Shown here: in pieces, positions 18,001-27,026 of the stretch
Layout: every line of letters begins with the position of its first letter
Numbering within the stretch: position 1 is the first letter of the stretch
Assembly: GCA_964541155.1 (NCBI GenBank)
Contig: CAZIPC010000001.1
Coordinates: forward strand, 623,990 to 687,989
From: UBA4416 sp964541155
GTDB taxonomy: Bacteria > Bacteroidota > Bacteroidia > B-17B0 > Aurantibacillaceae
Direction of reading: 5' to 3'
DNA: 64,000 nt
Program-made: the position numbers and the translations under genes
Notes under the pieces: generated by a model
The model's input: only the letters and a program-made list of their open reading frames with translations
What the model was told of the DNA's origin: nothing
Database searches by the model: none

Positions 18001-18759
18001 ATGAAAGCTAAATATTATCTCTTATTATATATTTTATTGGCATTTTCATTAACAAATCTATTTGCTAATTCAGAGAATCAAAATAAAGCTGAAAAAGCAT
18101 ATGCTGAAAAAAAATATAAAGATGCTATCAAAAATTACGAAGCTATTCTTAACAAAGGACTGTCGTCATACAAACTATATTATAACTTAGGAAATGCTTA
18201 CTATAAAAACAATGAACTTGGAAAAGCTATATATAACTACGAGCTAGCAAAAAAAATTCAACCTAATAATATAGATATTAGAAATAATCTTAAAATAGCC
18301 AACGAAAAAACCATTGATAAAATTGAAAATAAGGAAAATTATTTTATCGGGACTATTAAACTAGGCATAGTTAATTTATTATCTTCTAATGGATGGGCTT
18401 GGCTAAGTATTATAAGCTGGATTATTACGCTTACACTTATATTTATTTTTATATTTAGCAAATCATTACTAATTAAAAGAACAACATTTTTTGCTGGAAT
18501 TACTTGTTTTCTTGTTTTTTGTGTTTCAATAATATTAGGTAATTTATCTCTTAATGAACAAAATAATATAGAGTTTGCTATTATTTTAAATCACGAATCA
18601 AAAATATACGAAGAGCCTATATTAGGAACAAAATCAAAATTTAAATTACACGAAGGCACAAAAATAAAAGTATTGGAAACAAATACAGAGTGGACAAATA
18701 TTAAATTAGAAAACGGGAATGAGGGATGGATTAAAACTAACGAAATAGGACTGTTTTAG
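18001..18759 (+). CDS. batE: BatE: TPR/SH3 membrane protein
   Basis: This is the last gene of the operon, 252 residues long, starting nine bases after batD. It has a signal peptide (to about residue 22), two TPRs (about 26-92: YYNLGNAYYKNNELGKAIYNYELAKKIQP), two membrane helices (about 134-153 and 162-181), and a C-terminal bacterial SH3 domain (about 195-250, ending WTNIKLENGNEGWIK). The TPR-TM-TM-SH3 layout is that of BatE. The SH3 domain suggests contact with peptidoglycan or a partner's peptide. The gene converges with pntB, and no clear terminator is visible in the 41-base gap. Confidence 0.9.
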   Translation: MKAKYYLLLYILLAFSLTNLFANSENQNKAEKAYAEKKYKDAIKNYEAILNKGLSSYKLYYNLGNAYYKNNELGKAIYNYELAKKIQPNNIDIRNNLKIANEKTIDKIENKENYFIGTIKLGIVNLLSSNGWAWLSIISWIITLTLIFIFIFSKSLLIKRTTFFAGITCFLVFCVSIILGNLSLNEQNNIEFAIILNHESKIYEEPILGTKSKFKLHEGTKIKVLETNTEWTNIKLENGNEGWIKTNEIGLF

Positions 18760-18800
18760 AGTATATATAAAAATTAACTATTTATAAAAATTCTCTATGG

Positions 18801-20195
18801 CTATGCCTTTAGGAAATTTAATATTTTTTCTACACTATCTTTTGCATCACCATAAAGCATTTCAGAATTTGTTTTGTAAAACAATGGATTATCCTCTCCT
18901 GAATAACCTGCAGACATCGAACGCTTCATTATAATAACTTTTTCAGCCTTCCAAGCCTCAATAACAGGCATTCCATAAATAGAACTTGCTGGATCATCTT
19001 GTGCACTAGGGTTTACAACATCATTAGCACCTATAACCATAACAACATCTGTGTTTGGCATATCATCATTAATTTCATCCATTTCTAATACAATATCATA
19101 AGGAACGTTGGCTTCAGCTAATAAAACATTCATATGTCCTGGTAAACGTCCTGCAACTGGATGAATAGCAAATCGTACATTTTTACCAGCTTTACGCAAC
19201 GTTTGTACCATGTCATAAATTGGATATTGCGCCTTAGCCACGGCCATTCCGTATCCAGGAACAATAACTACAGATTTAGCTTCCTTTAATAATATTGCTA
19301 CTTCTTCATGATTTAAAGATGTAACTTCTCCCTCAATAGCTTTAACCTCACCTTTAACTGAAGAATTTCCAAATCCTCCTAAAATAACTGAAAAAAACGA
19401 ACGATTCATTGCATGACACATATGGATAGAAAGAATTGCCCCAGAGCTACCCACTAATGCTCCTGTAACAATTAGTAAATCATTACCTAACATAAATCCA
19501 GCTGCAGATGCAGCCCAACCAGAGTATGAATTTAACATAGAAACTACCACAGGCATATCGCCACCGCCAATTGCCATAACCAACATTACTCCTATAAAAC
19601 AAGCAATAGCTGTCATTATTAACAGATATAACATTCCATCAATGCCTTCTTTTTGAGCAAATAAAACACCTAATAATACGCATATTAATAATAAAACAAT
19701 ATTTACAGCATGCCTGCCTGGATATAATAATGCTTTACTACGAACCTTTCCTTCCAATTTTCCCCAAGCAATAATCGAACCTGTAAACGTAATAGCCCCA
19801 ATAAAAATGCCAATAAACACTTCTGTTAAATGTATTATATGAGCGGCACCATTTAATTCATGTGTTTTTGGATCTAGGTATGAACCAAACCCTACTAAAA
19901 CAGCCGCTAAACCAACAAAACTATGTAAAATAGCCACTAATTGTGGCATTGCTGTCATTTCTACCTTTCGGGCAAGCATTAATCCTATTACTGAAGCAAT
20001 TGCAATGGCAATAATAATATATATTTGTCCAGACACACCTTCTCCTAAAACTGTAGCAATAATTGCAATTACCATTCCTACAATTCCATAAAATACCCCG
20101 CGTTTTGCAGACTCTTGAGAAGATAAACCTCCTAAACTTAATATAAATAAAATACTTGCAAATAAATATGCTGCTGTTTGAATTCCGATAGCCAT
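18801..20195 (-). CDS. pntB: NAD(P) transhydrogenase subunit beta
   Basis: This is the beta subunit of the proton-translocating transhydrogenase, which uses the proton gradient to make NADPH from NADH. It has 464 residues, with an N-terminal membrane domain of about eight helices (through about residue 260) and a C-terminal NADP-binding domain (VVIVPGYGMAVAKAQYPIYD; AGRLPGHMNVLLAEANVPYD; VMVIGANDVVNPSAQDDP; IYGMPVIEAWKA). These are the hallmark domain III blocks. It starts 11 bases after pntA and is co-transcribed with it. It is complete. Confidence 0.97.
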   Translation of the reverse strand: MAIGIQTAAYLFASILFILSLGGLSSQESAKRGVFYGIVGMVIAIIATVLGEGVSGQIYIIIAIAIASVIGLMLARKVEMTAMPQLVAILHSFVGLAAVLVGFGSYLDPKTHELNGAAHIIHLTEVFIGIFIGAITFTGSIIAWGKLEGKVRSKALLYPGRHAVNIVLLLICVLLGVLFAQKEGIDGMLYLLIMTAIACFIGVMLVMAIGGGDMPVVVSMLNSYSGWAASAAGFMLGNDLLIVTGALVGSSGAILSIHMCHAMNRSFFSVILGGFGNSSVKGEVKAIEGEVTSLNHEEVAILLKEAKSVVIVPGYGMAVAKAQYPIYDMVQTLRKAGKNVRFAIHPVAGRLPGHMNVLLAEANVPYDIVLEMDEINDDMPNTDVVMVIGANDVVNPSAQDDPASSIYGMPVIEAWKAEKVIIMKRSMSAGYSGEDNPLFYKTNSEMLYGDAKDSVEKILNFLKA

Positions 20196-20206
20196 AATTT
20201 CTTTTT

Positions 20207-21754
20207 TTATTTTTTAAACATTTTCAACATTCTGTGAGTAACAACAAACCCACCTACAATATTAATACTTGCAACCAAAATAGCTATAAATGCCAAAATA
20301 GTCATTGGATTTTTTATATCATTAGTTGTTTGCAATAATCCACCAATTACAATAATTCCACTAATAGCATTAGTTACAGCCATTAACGGAGTATGTAAGG
20401 AATGTGACACGTTGGTAATTAATTGCCATCCCACAAATACAGCTAATACAAATACCGTAAAGTGTTGTATAAATTCACTTGGAGCAAACTGCCCTACCAA
20501 TAATAATAATGCTCCAACAATAGCTAGTTTAACAACCATTGATAGCGCTTCTTTTTTTGATTTTGCTTCGTCAGAAATTTTTATTTCTTCAGCTGTAGGC
20601 ACTACAACTTTTTTTGCACCACCGCCAGCCGATGGGCTAACAGGTAAAGGAGCTGGAGGCCAATTAATTTGTCCGTTATATGTTACCATTGCTCTTGATA
20701 CAACAGCGTCTTCCATATCTATTTTCCATTTATCAGCCTTGCCCATATCATCTAATAAATGGCATAAATTATTACCATATAGCTGTGATGCTTGGCTTGG
20801 CAGCTGACTTAATTTACCAACAATAGTAACACCATTATCAGTTGTAAATACCTCTCCGTTTTTTGTAAAAGCACAATTTCCTCCTGTTGAAGCGGCTAAA
20901 TCAACTATTACAGAACCTGGCTTCATCGCTAAAACATGATAATCTAATACCAATTTTGGAGCAGGTTTACCAGGAATTTGAGCAGTAGTAATTATAATAT
21001 CAACATCTTTAGCTTGTTCTAAAAACAATTTCATTTCTGCTTCAATGAACTCTTTACTCATTTCTTTAGAGTAACCAGATGATGTAGCTCCATCTTCTTC
21101 TATATCTACGGTTAAAAATTGAGCACCCATTGATTCAATTTGCTCAGCAACTTCTTTACGTGTATCAAATGCCCTAACAATTGCACCTAATGAATTAGCT
21201 GCTCCAATTGCTGCTAATCCTGCAACTCCAGCACCTATCACTAATACTTTTGCGGGCTCAACTTTACCAGCCGCAGTTATTTGTCCATTTAAAAATCTTC
21301 CAAAATGATATGAACCCTCTATCACAGCCCTATATCCTGCAATATTTGCCATAGATGAGAGCACATCCATTTTTTGAGCTCTCGAAATACGAGGAATGGC
21401 GTCCATTGCTATAGCATTCACTTTTTTTTCAGCTAACTTTTGAAGCAGTGATTGGTTTTGAGCTGGCCATAAATAACTCAATAAAACCAAGCCTTCACGC
21501 ATCATTTCAACTTCTTCTATAAAAGGTTCCTTTACTTTTAAAACAATGTCTGAATTAGAAAATATTTCTAAAGCCGTATCTACAATCTTAGCCCCAGCTT
21601 CTTCGAACTCAATATCCGAAAAATTTGCTTTTACTCCTGCTTGGCGCTGAATATATACTTCAAACCCCTGTTTTTTCAAACGTTTTACTGTTTTTGGAGT
21701 TGCAGCTACTCTTAATTCATTTGGATAAATTTCCAATGGTATACCAACTTTCAT
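20207..21754 (-). CDS. pntA: NAD(P) transhydrogenase subunit alpha
   Basis: The alpha subunit carries the NAD(H)-binding domain I and four membrane helices, fused as in the two-subunit form of the enzyme. It has 515 residues. The N-terminus MKVGIPLEIYPNELRVAATP is typical. The Rossmann motif GAGVAG lies at 174-179 (KVLVIGAGVAGLAAIGAANS), and the RQD-loop region is near 132-145. After a Pro/Ala/Gly-rich linker around residues 365-385, the C-terminal membrane segment begins near 404 (LSMVVKLAIVGALLLLVGQF). Together with pntB it forms the complete enzyme. The upstream gene has its own terminator, so pntAB is a separate transcription unit. Confidence 0.97.
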   Translation of the reverse strand: MKVGIPLEIYPNELRVAATPKTVKRLKKQGFEVYIQRQAGVKANFSDIEFEEAGAKIVDTALEIFSNSDIVLKVKEPFIEEVEMMREGLVLLSYLWPAQNQSLLQKLAEKKVNAIAMDAIPRISRAQKMDVLSSMANIAGYRAVIEGSYHFGRFLNGQITAAGKVEPAKVLVIGAGVAGLAAIGAANSLGAIVRAFDTRKEVAEQIESMGAQFLTVDIEEDGATSSGYSKEMSKEFIEAEMKLFLEQAKDVDIIITTAQIPGKPAPKLVLDYHVLAMKPGSVIVDLAASTGGNCAFTKNGEVFTTDNGVTIVGKLSQLPSQASQLYGNNLCHLLDDMGKADKWKIDMEDAVVSRAMVTYNGQINWPPAPLPVSPSAGGGAKKVVVPTAEEIKISDEAKSKKEALSMVVKLAIVGALLLLVGQFAPSEFIQHFTVFVLAVFVGWQLITNVSHSLHTPLMAVTNAISGIIVIGGLLQTTNDIKNPMTILAFIAILVASINIVGGFVVTHRMLKMFKK

Positions 21755-21850
21755 ATAATGAAAATATTAAAAAATAAAACATGAATTTATAATAAATATA
21801 TTATATCTATTATTTTGTAAAATACGGTTTTAAAGATAAAATAAAAAAAT

Positions 21851-21882
21851 AAAAAAGCCCATATATTAATATATGGGCTTTA
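21851..21882 (-). terminator. Intrinsic terminator after the Cys-rich protein gene
   Basis: On the minus strand AAAGCCCATATAT pairs with ATATATGGGCTTT and is followed by a run of T residues. It separates the small Cys-rich gene from pntA. Confidence 0.88.
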
Positions 21883-21903
21883 AAATACTTAAAAACAAAA
21901 AAT

Positions 21904-22143
21904 TTACTTAGTTTCAGGTGTTTTAACTACCTCAACTGCTTTTTTATCTTTGCAACATCCTTTTTTCTCTCCTGATTTTTCACCAGAACAAGATTTTCCT
22001 TCTGCTCCTGTTTTATCTTTGCAACAAGATTTTCCTTCTTTTTTACATTCTTTTTTGCCTTTATCTTTATCATCGTTATTAACAGATGCTGATAAGCTTC
22101 CTACTAATCCAGCGAAAGCCAACATTAAAAATACTTTTTTCAT
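21904..22143 (-). CDS. Small Cys/Lys-rich secreted protein
   Basis: This is a 79-residue protein with a signal peptide (MKKVFLMLAFAGLVGSLSAS). The mature part is mostly Lys, Glu, Gly and Ser and contains three cysteine groups: ECKKEGKSCCKDK, KSCSGEK and KKGCCKDKK. The CCKDK unit occurs twice, so the protein contains an internal imperfect duplication. Closely spaced cysteines in a charged periplasmic peptide could bind metal, such as copper or zinc, or form disulfides; neither can be shown from sequence. An exact -7 promoter element lies 28 bases upstream and a strong terminator follows, so this is a real, monocistronic small gene. Confidence 0.8.
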   Translation of the reverse strand: MKKVFLMLAFAGLVGSLSASVNNDDKDKGKKECKKEGKSCCKDKTGAEGKSCSGEKSGEKKGCCKDKKAVEVVKTPETK

Positions 22144-22170
22144 GATTAAATTAGATTAAAATTTATGTAA

Positions 22171-22178
22171 CAAATATA
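22171..22178 (-). promoter_or_regulatory. Candidate -7 element for the Cys-rich protein gene
   Basis: The minus strand reads TATATTTG, an exact TAnnTTTG, 28 bases before the start codon. A TTG lies about 24 bases upstream of it. Confidence 0.5.
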
Positions 22179-22288
22179 AACTATTTATATAGTATAAAAA
22201 CACAACTTGTACGATTTGTGAGATGATTTAATGTTAAAAATTGTTTTTTTAACAAAAAACTAAGTTTTTACTAATTTTTGTATTTTAA

Positions 22289-22303
22289 GTATTGATTCAA
22301 TAC
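22289..22303. promoter_or_regulatory. Inverted repeat upstream of the metalloprotease gene
   Basis: GTATTG-ATT-CAATAC is a perfect 6-bp-arm palindrome 24 bases before the start codon. It overlaps the -7-like sequence TACATTTA at 22301-22308, so a bound protein would cover the promoter. A second inverted repeat (TGTTAAAAA/TTTTTAACA) lies at 22232-22254. Operator function is inferred. Confidence 0.3.
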
Positions 22304-22326
22304 ATTTAGCGTTAAAACAAATAACA

Positions 22327-24588
22327 ATGAAAAAAACTATAGCTTTAATTATTATTATCGTTTCTTATTTATCTTTAAAAGCACAAATAACTCAACCTAT
22401 TTGGAATCAAATAGATGAAAAAAACGTTTATATTACGGGTAAAAGAGACATTATACCTAACCAATACGGTGTGTTCCATTTAAATGTAATTTCTCTTAAA
22501 AACACTTTATTATCTGCGCCTTCAGATAAAACTACTAATATTAATAATACAACCACTACTATTGATTTACCAATGCCTAATGGAACAATTCAAAAATTTA
22601 AAGTAGTTGAATCTTCAGTAATGGAAGATGAACTACAATTACATTTTCCAGAAATAAGAACCTTTAATATTAAGGGTATTGATGATGAGTACGCTAGCGG
22701 AAAATTAGACTTTACAGAATATGGATTTCATGGAATGGTAAGAAGCCCTAATGGTAATGTATTTATTGACCCATACTGTAAAAATAATATTACTGATTAT
22801 ATATCATATTACACATCTGATTTTAATAAACCTCAAGCCGATATTTTACCCGAAATAGGAATTTTAGAAAATACACCAAATGATATGAATATATCATCAA
22901 CTAATGCTATGTGTATAGGACCAAATCTTAAAACTTACCGCTTGGCTATTGCTTGTACTGGCGAATATGCAAGAGCTGCCTGTGCTTCCGGAACAAATAC
23001 ACCAACAACCTCTCAAATATTAGCAAAAGTAGTAACTACAGTAAATAGAGTTGATGGGGTGTACGAAACAGAAATAGCAGTAAAATTAGTTTTAGTTGCT
23101 ACAACAACAGTTGTTTTATATGGCAACCCAGCTACAGATTCTTTTAATGGTAATAACAACGCCAATACTTTAATTGGCGAAAGTCAAACAGTAATTAATT
23201 CAAACGTAGGTTCTGCTAACTACGATATAGGTCATACATTTAGTACTGGTGGCGGTGGATTAGCTCAACTAGGTTGTGTTTGCGGATCGAGTAAAGCTAG
23301 AGGTATTACTGGAAGTTCAAATCCTGTTGGCGACCCTTATGACATTGATTATGTAGCCCATGAGATGGGACATCAATTTGGAGGTAATCATACTTTTAAT
23401 GGTAATGGGGGATCATGCAGCGGAAATAGAAATGCTTCAACTGCTGTTGAACCTGGAAGTGGAGTAACTATTATGGCATATGCTGGTATTTGTTCTCCGC
23501 AAGACATAGCTTCTAACAGTATAGCTTATTTTCATGCCATAAGTTATGATGAAATTACAAATTTTATTTATTCGGGCGGCGGAAACAGTTGTGATGTTAT
23601 GACTAATTCAGGCAATAACGCTCCCAATGTTAATGCAGGATCTAATTATGTTATTCCTGTAAGTACTCCTTTTCAATTAACAGGCTCTGCAACCGACCCA
23701 GATAACGATGCTCTTACTTATCAATGGGAAGAAATAGACTTAGGTACTTCTGCTGGTAATTGGAATACTGGTAATAAACCATTTTTTAGATCATATGCTC
23801 CAACTACTAGCCCAACTAGATTATTTCCAAAATTAGCTAACATTATAGCAGGAACCTATACAACTTCAGCCGGGGAATTTTTACCAAATACAGCGCAAAC
23901 CCTAAAATTTAGATTAACTGCTCGTGACAATAAAATGGGAGGCGGTGGCGTATGCTCTGCTACAACCCAAATTTCTATAAATCCAAGCGCTGGTCCATTT
24001 GCTGTAACTTCACAAAGTGTAACAGGTATAAACTACCCAAGTGGATCTACTCAAACAATTACCTGGAATGTAAATGGCACAGATGTAGCTCCAATTAACT
24101 GTTCAAATGTAAATATTTATGTAAGTACTGACAACGGAACCACTTTTACTCTTTCATTAGCTAATACTCCAAACGATGGAAGTGAAAATATTGTTTTACC
24201 TGTAGTTAGTGTAAATAAACCGTTATCAAGGGTAAAAGTAGAAAGTATTGGAAATGTATTTTTTGATATCAATAAAAAGAACTTCACAATTACTGCATCA
24301 ACAGGTTTAAATTTATATTCAGCTTCAAATACATTAAATATCAGATTATATCCTAATCCTTTTTCAGGAACAGTAAAAATTGATGTTACTTCAAATAATC
24401 TACTTGATGATAATAAAACATTAATCAATATATATGATGTTTTGGGTAATATAGTAAAAACAGAATATATCAAATTAACTGAAAATTTCTCTAAAACATT
24501 TGATTTTTCTTCTCTTGCAAATGGCTCTTATATTGTTGAAGTAACGGATGGTAAACAAAAATCGATTGCAAGATTAATTAAGATGTAA
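22327..24588 (+). CDS. Secreted reprolysin-like (M12B) zinc metalloprotease with T9SS sorting domain
   Basis: This 753-residue protein has a signal peptide (MKKTIALIIIIVSYLSLKAQ), an N-terminal propeptide-like region (about 25-190), and a metzincin protease domain (about 195-430). The catalytic zinc motif HEMGHQFGGNH is intact: His345, Glu346, His349, His355. A Met-turn follows (TIMAYAGIC). Next come a beta-sandwich domain (NVNAGSNYVIPVSTPFQLTG ... DALTYQWEE) and further Ig-like sequence. The C-terminal type A T9SS sorting domain (LYPNPFSGTVKIDV ... LANGSYIVEV) directs passage through the outer membrane. It is expected to be a surface or extracellular protease; its substrate is unknown. Confidence 0.93.
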   Translation: MKKTIALIIIIVSYLSLKAQITQPIWNQIDEKNVYITGKRDIIPNQYGVFHLNVISLKNTLLSAPSDKTTNINNTTTTIDLPMPNGTIQKFKVVESSVMEDELQLHFPEIRTFNIKGIDDEYASGKLDFTEYGFHGMVRSPNGNVFIDPYCKNNITDYISYYTSDFNKPQADILPEIGILENTPNDMNISSTNAMCIGPNLKTYRLAIACTGEYARAACASGTNTPTTSQILAKVVTTVNRVDGVYETEIAVKLVLVATTTVVLYGNPATDSFNGNNNANTLIGESQTVINSNVGSANYDIGHTFSTGGGGLAQLGCVCGSSKARGITGSSNPVGDPYDIDYVAHEMGHQFGGNHTFNGNGGSCSGNRNASTAVEPGSGVTIMAYAGICSPQDIASNSIAYFHAISYDEITNFIYSGGGNSCDVMTNSGNNAPNVNAGSNYVIPVSTPFQLTGSATDPDNDALTYQWEEIDLGTSAGNWNTGNKPFFRSYAPTTSPTRLFPKLANIIAGTYTTSAGEFLPNTAQTLKFRLTARDNKMGGGGVCSATTQISINPSAGPFAVTSQSVTGINYPSGSTQTITWNVNGTDVAPINCSNVNIYVSTDNGTTFTLSLANTPNDGSENIVLPVVSVNKPLSRVKVESIGNVFFDINKKNFTITASTGLNLYSASNTLNIRLYPNPFSGTVKIDVTSNNLLDDNKTLINIYDVLGNIVKTEYIKLTENFSKTFDFSSLANGSYIVEVTDGKQKSIARLIKM

Positions 24589-24662
24589 ACCACTAGTTAT
24601 CATCTACCTAACAAATAAGATGATAATTCATAAAAAAAATTTTTTTATATATATTTAATTAT

Positions 24663-24670
24663 TAGATTTG
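24663..24670 (+). promoter_or_regulatory. Candidate -7 element for the cold-shock gene
   Basis: TAGATTTG is an exact TAnnTTTG 27 bases before the start codon. No good -33 element is seen upstream. Confidence 0.5.
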
Positions 24671-24697
24671 AGCATAATAATTTTTTAAAAAAATAAA

Positions 24698-24889
24698 ATG
24701 AGCACAGGAACAGTAAAATTTTTTAATGAAACCAAAGGTTTTGGTTTTATTAAAGAGGAAGAATCAGGAAAAGAGTACTTTGTACACGTAACTGGTTTAG
24801 TAGACAAAATCAGAGAAAACGACAATGTTACTTTCGAAATCCAAGAAGGTAAAAAAGGATTAAATGCAGTAAACGTAAAACTAGCTTAG
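24698..24889 (+). CDS. Cold-shock domain protein
   Basis: This 63-residue CspA-family protein is a single OB-fold that binds single-stranded RNA and DNA and melts RNA structure in the cytoplasm. RNP1 is KGFGFI at 13-18 and RNP2 is YFVHV at 27-31. The N-terminus MSTGTVKFFNETKGFGFI is typical. The protein is slightly shorter than many Csp proteins (65-70 residues) but complete. It is monocistronic, with a -7 element upstream and a strong terminator downstream. Whether it is cold-induced cannot be judged from sequence. Confidence 0.97.
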   Translation: MSTGTVKFFNETKGFGFIKEEESGKEYFVHVTGLVDKIRENDNVTFEIQEGKKGLNAVNVKLA

Positions 24890-24913
24890 TTATATAATAC
24901 CATTTAAAATTTT

Positions 24914-24945
24914 ATCCCTAGAGTCGCCTCTAGGGATTTTTTTTT
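24914..24945 (+). terminator. Intrinsic terminator after the cold-shock gene
   Basis: ATCCCTAGAG and CTCTAGGGAT form a perfect 10-bp stem with a 4-base loop, followed by nine T residues. Confidence 0.93.
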
Positions 24946-25033
24946 ACAGTTATAAAAAAATAACAGAAAACATTGATATAGATAAAAAAATGGTATTTTA
25001 GTGAACTAATTAAAAAAACACAAATATAAATTT

Positions 25034-26950
25034 ATGGAACAAACTACTATCAAAGCAAGTCACCCAAAAGGATTATACGTTCTGTTTGTAACTGAAATGT
25101 GGGAACGTTTTAGTTATTATGGAATGAGAGCCATTTTCGTTTTATTTTTAACAAAAGCTTTAATGTATGATAAAGCCATTGGTTCAGATATTTATGGAAG
25201 TTATACTGGCTTGGTTTATTTAACTCCATTATTAGGCGGTTACATGGCAGATAGATATTGGGGAAACAGAAAATCTATTATTGTTGGAGGTATTATGATG
25301 GCTATTGGACAATTTATTATGTTTTTAGCTGGTTCTTTTTATGCTCAAATAGATCTTTCAAGAGCTTTGATGTTATTTGGATTAGCAATGTTAATTTTTG
25401 GAAATGGTTTTTTTAAACCAAATATTTCTACTATGGTAGGACAATTATATCCAAAAGGAGATAAAAGAATAGATTCAGCATTTACCATTTTTTATATGGG
25501 TATTAACCTAGGGGCTTTTTTATCTCCCTTAATTTGTGGTGGATTAGGAGATACAGGTAATCCTGCCGACTTTAAATATGGTTTCTTGGCAGCTTGTATT
25601 GGTATGAGCGTAAGTACCTTAATATTTATATGGTTAAAAGACCATTATATTGTTTCTCCGGAGGGGAATCCTATTGGGGCAAAGCCAAAGCAAATAGAAA
25701 CCAACGACATTAATACTACTACTGAGGTAAAATCAGAGTTTACACAAAAGCAAATATTTACATGGCTGGGTATTGAGGTTATTTTATATTCCGTATTTTT
25801 TGCTTTAGGACAAGGTGTAATTGGCTCTTTTATTTTTTCCTTATCAATTGCGGCTCCTGGCTTTATTATTTCAGATAAATCATTAACGAAAATAGAAAAG
25901 CAACGCATATGGGTAATTTATATTGTTGCATTTTTTGTTATTTTCTTTTGGGCAGCCTTTGAACAAGCAGGAGCATCATTAACCTTTTTTGCCGAAGAAC
26001 AAACCAATAGAGAAGTTGGTATACTTTTATCAAGAGGTGTTATGTCTGGTATTTATGGTTTATTTATAGTGCTTTTAGCAATAGCTGCATTTAAAGTTTA
26101 TACAAAAATGAACCAAGAACAAAAAGGGGTAAAAGAATTGATTTTAGCTATACTAATATCTGCTACAGCTTATTTAATTTACAGTATTATTAAACTTTCG
26201 AGCGAAGGAAAAATGATTGATGAAATACCTGCTAGTTTTTTCCAATCTATTAATGCCATTGCCATTGTTATTTTCGCTCCACTATTTTCAATATTATGGA
26301 CATTTTTAGGAAAAAGAAATGCAGAACCGGCTTCTCCATATAAACAATCTATTGGTTTATTTTTATTAGCCATAGGATATGCTGTTATTGCATTTGGAGT
26401 AAACGGAATTTCTCCATCAACCAAAGTAAGTATGGTATGGTTAATTAGTTTATATGGCATTCACACATTCGGGGAATTATGTTTATCACCAATAGGCTTA
26501 TCTATGGTTAATAAATTAGCTCCTGTAAAATTCGCATCTTTATTAATGGGTGTTTGGTTTTTATCAACTGCTTCAGCTAACAAATTTGCGGGCACATTAA
26601 GTTCATTATACCCAGAAACAATGATTACAGTTGCGGCAGTTGAATCACAACAAACAGAAAAAGCAGTGACATTATGTACTAAATTAGATAAAGCAGAAGA
26701 AATTAATGGGATAAAATACGTAAGTATTGATATTATTTCTTTTGAACAAGTAAAAGATAAACAAATAAAAGCATCTATAGTTGAAAATATATTTAAAGAC
26801 TCTTTAGTAAAAGAAAAATCGTTTATGGGCATTAAAATAAATAGCTTATATTCTTTTTTTATGCTATTTGTTGGAATGGCTGGAATTTCATCTGTAATAT
26901 TATTTTTCTTAAGTAAGAAGCTATTATCTATGATGCATGGAGTTAAATAA
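25034..26950 (+). CDS. Proton-dependent oligopeptide transporter (POT/PTR family)
   Basis: This 638-residue inner-membrane transporter of the major facilitator superfamily couples uptake of di- and tripeptides to protons. The proton-coupling signature ExxERFxYYG is intact at Glu21-Gly30 (EMWERFSYYG). The family motif GGYMADRYWGNRKSII follows, then FFKPNISTMVGQLYP, and about 12-14 helices can be traced. Between the last two helices there is an extra hydrophilic insertion of about 70 residues (about 540-605). Such an insertion is found in many Bacteroidota homologues and is absent from E. coli Dtp proteins. The gene stands alone, bounded by terminators on both sides. Confidence 0.95.
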   Translation: MEQTTIKASHPKGLYVLFVTEMWERFSYYGMRAIFVLFLTKALMYDKAIGSDIYGSYTGLVYLTPLLGGYMADRYWGNRKSIIVGGIMMAIGQFIMFLAGSFYAQIDLSRALMLFGLAMLIFGNGFFKPNISTMVGQLYPKGDKRIDSAFTIFYMGINLGAFLSPLICGGLGDTGNPADFKYGFLAACIGMSVSTLIFIWLKDHYIVSPEGNPIGAKPKQIETNDINTTTEVKSEFTQKQIFTWLGIEVILYSVFFALGQGVIGSFIFSLSIAAPGFIISDKSLTKIEKQRIWVIYIVAFFVIFFWAAFEQAGASLTFFAEEQTNREVGILLSRGVMSGIYGLFIVLLAIAAFKVYTKMNQEQKGVKELILAILISATAYLIYSIIKLSSEGKMIDEIPASFFQSINAIAIVIFAPLFSILWTFLGKRNAEPASPYKQSIGLFLLAIGYAVIAFGVNGISPSTKVSMVWLISLYGIHTFGELCLSPIGLSMVNKLAPVKFASLLMGVWFLSTASANKFAGTLSSLYPETMITVAAVESQQTEKAVTLCTKLDKAEEINGIKYVSIDIISFEQVKDKQIKASIVENIFKDSLVKEKSFMGIKINSLYSFFMLFVGMAGISSVILFFLSKKLLSMMHGVK

Positions 26951-26980
26951 ATGAAAAACTTATAAAAATTTATTTATAAT

Positions 26981-27013
26981 AAAAAGGCTAGGATTACTCC
27001 TAGCCTTTTTATT
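26981..27013. terminator. Bidirectional terminator between the peptide transporter and rimO
   Basis: AAAAAGGCTAGGA pairs with TCCTAGCCTTTTT around a TTAC loop, with a T run on either strand. It serves the two convergent genes. Confidence 0.92.
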
Positions 27014-27026
27014 ATAAATAGCTTAG

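Noticed and set aside
20412..20807. 131-codon plus-strand open frame within pntA
   Set aside because: It overlaps the conserved pntA coding sequence; low-complexity product with no recognisable motif.
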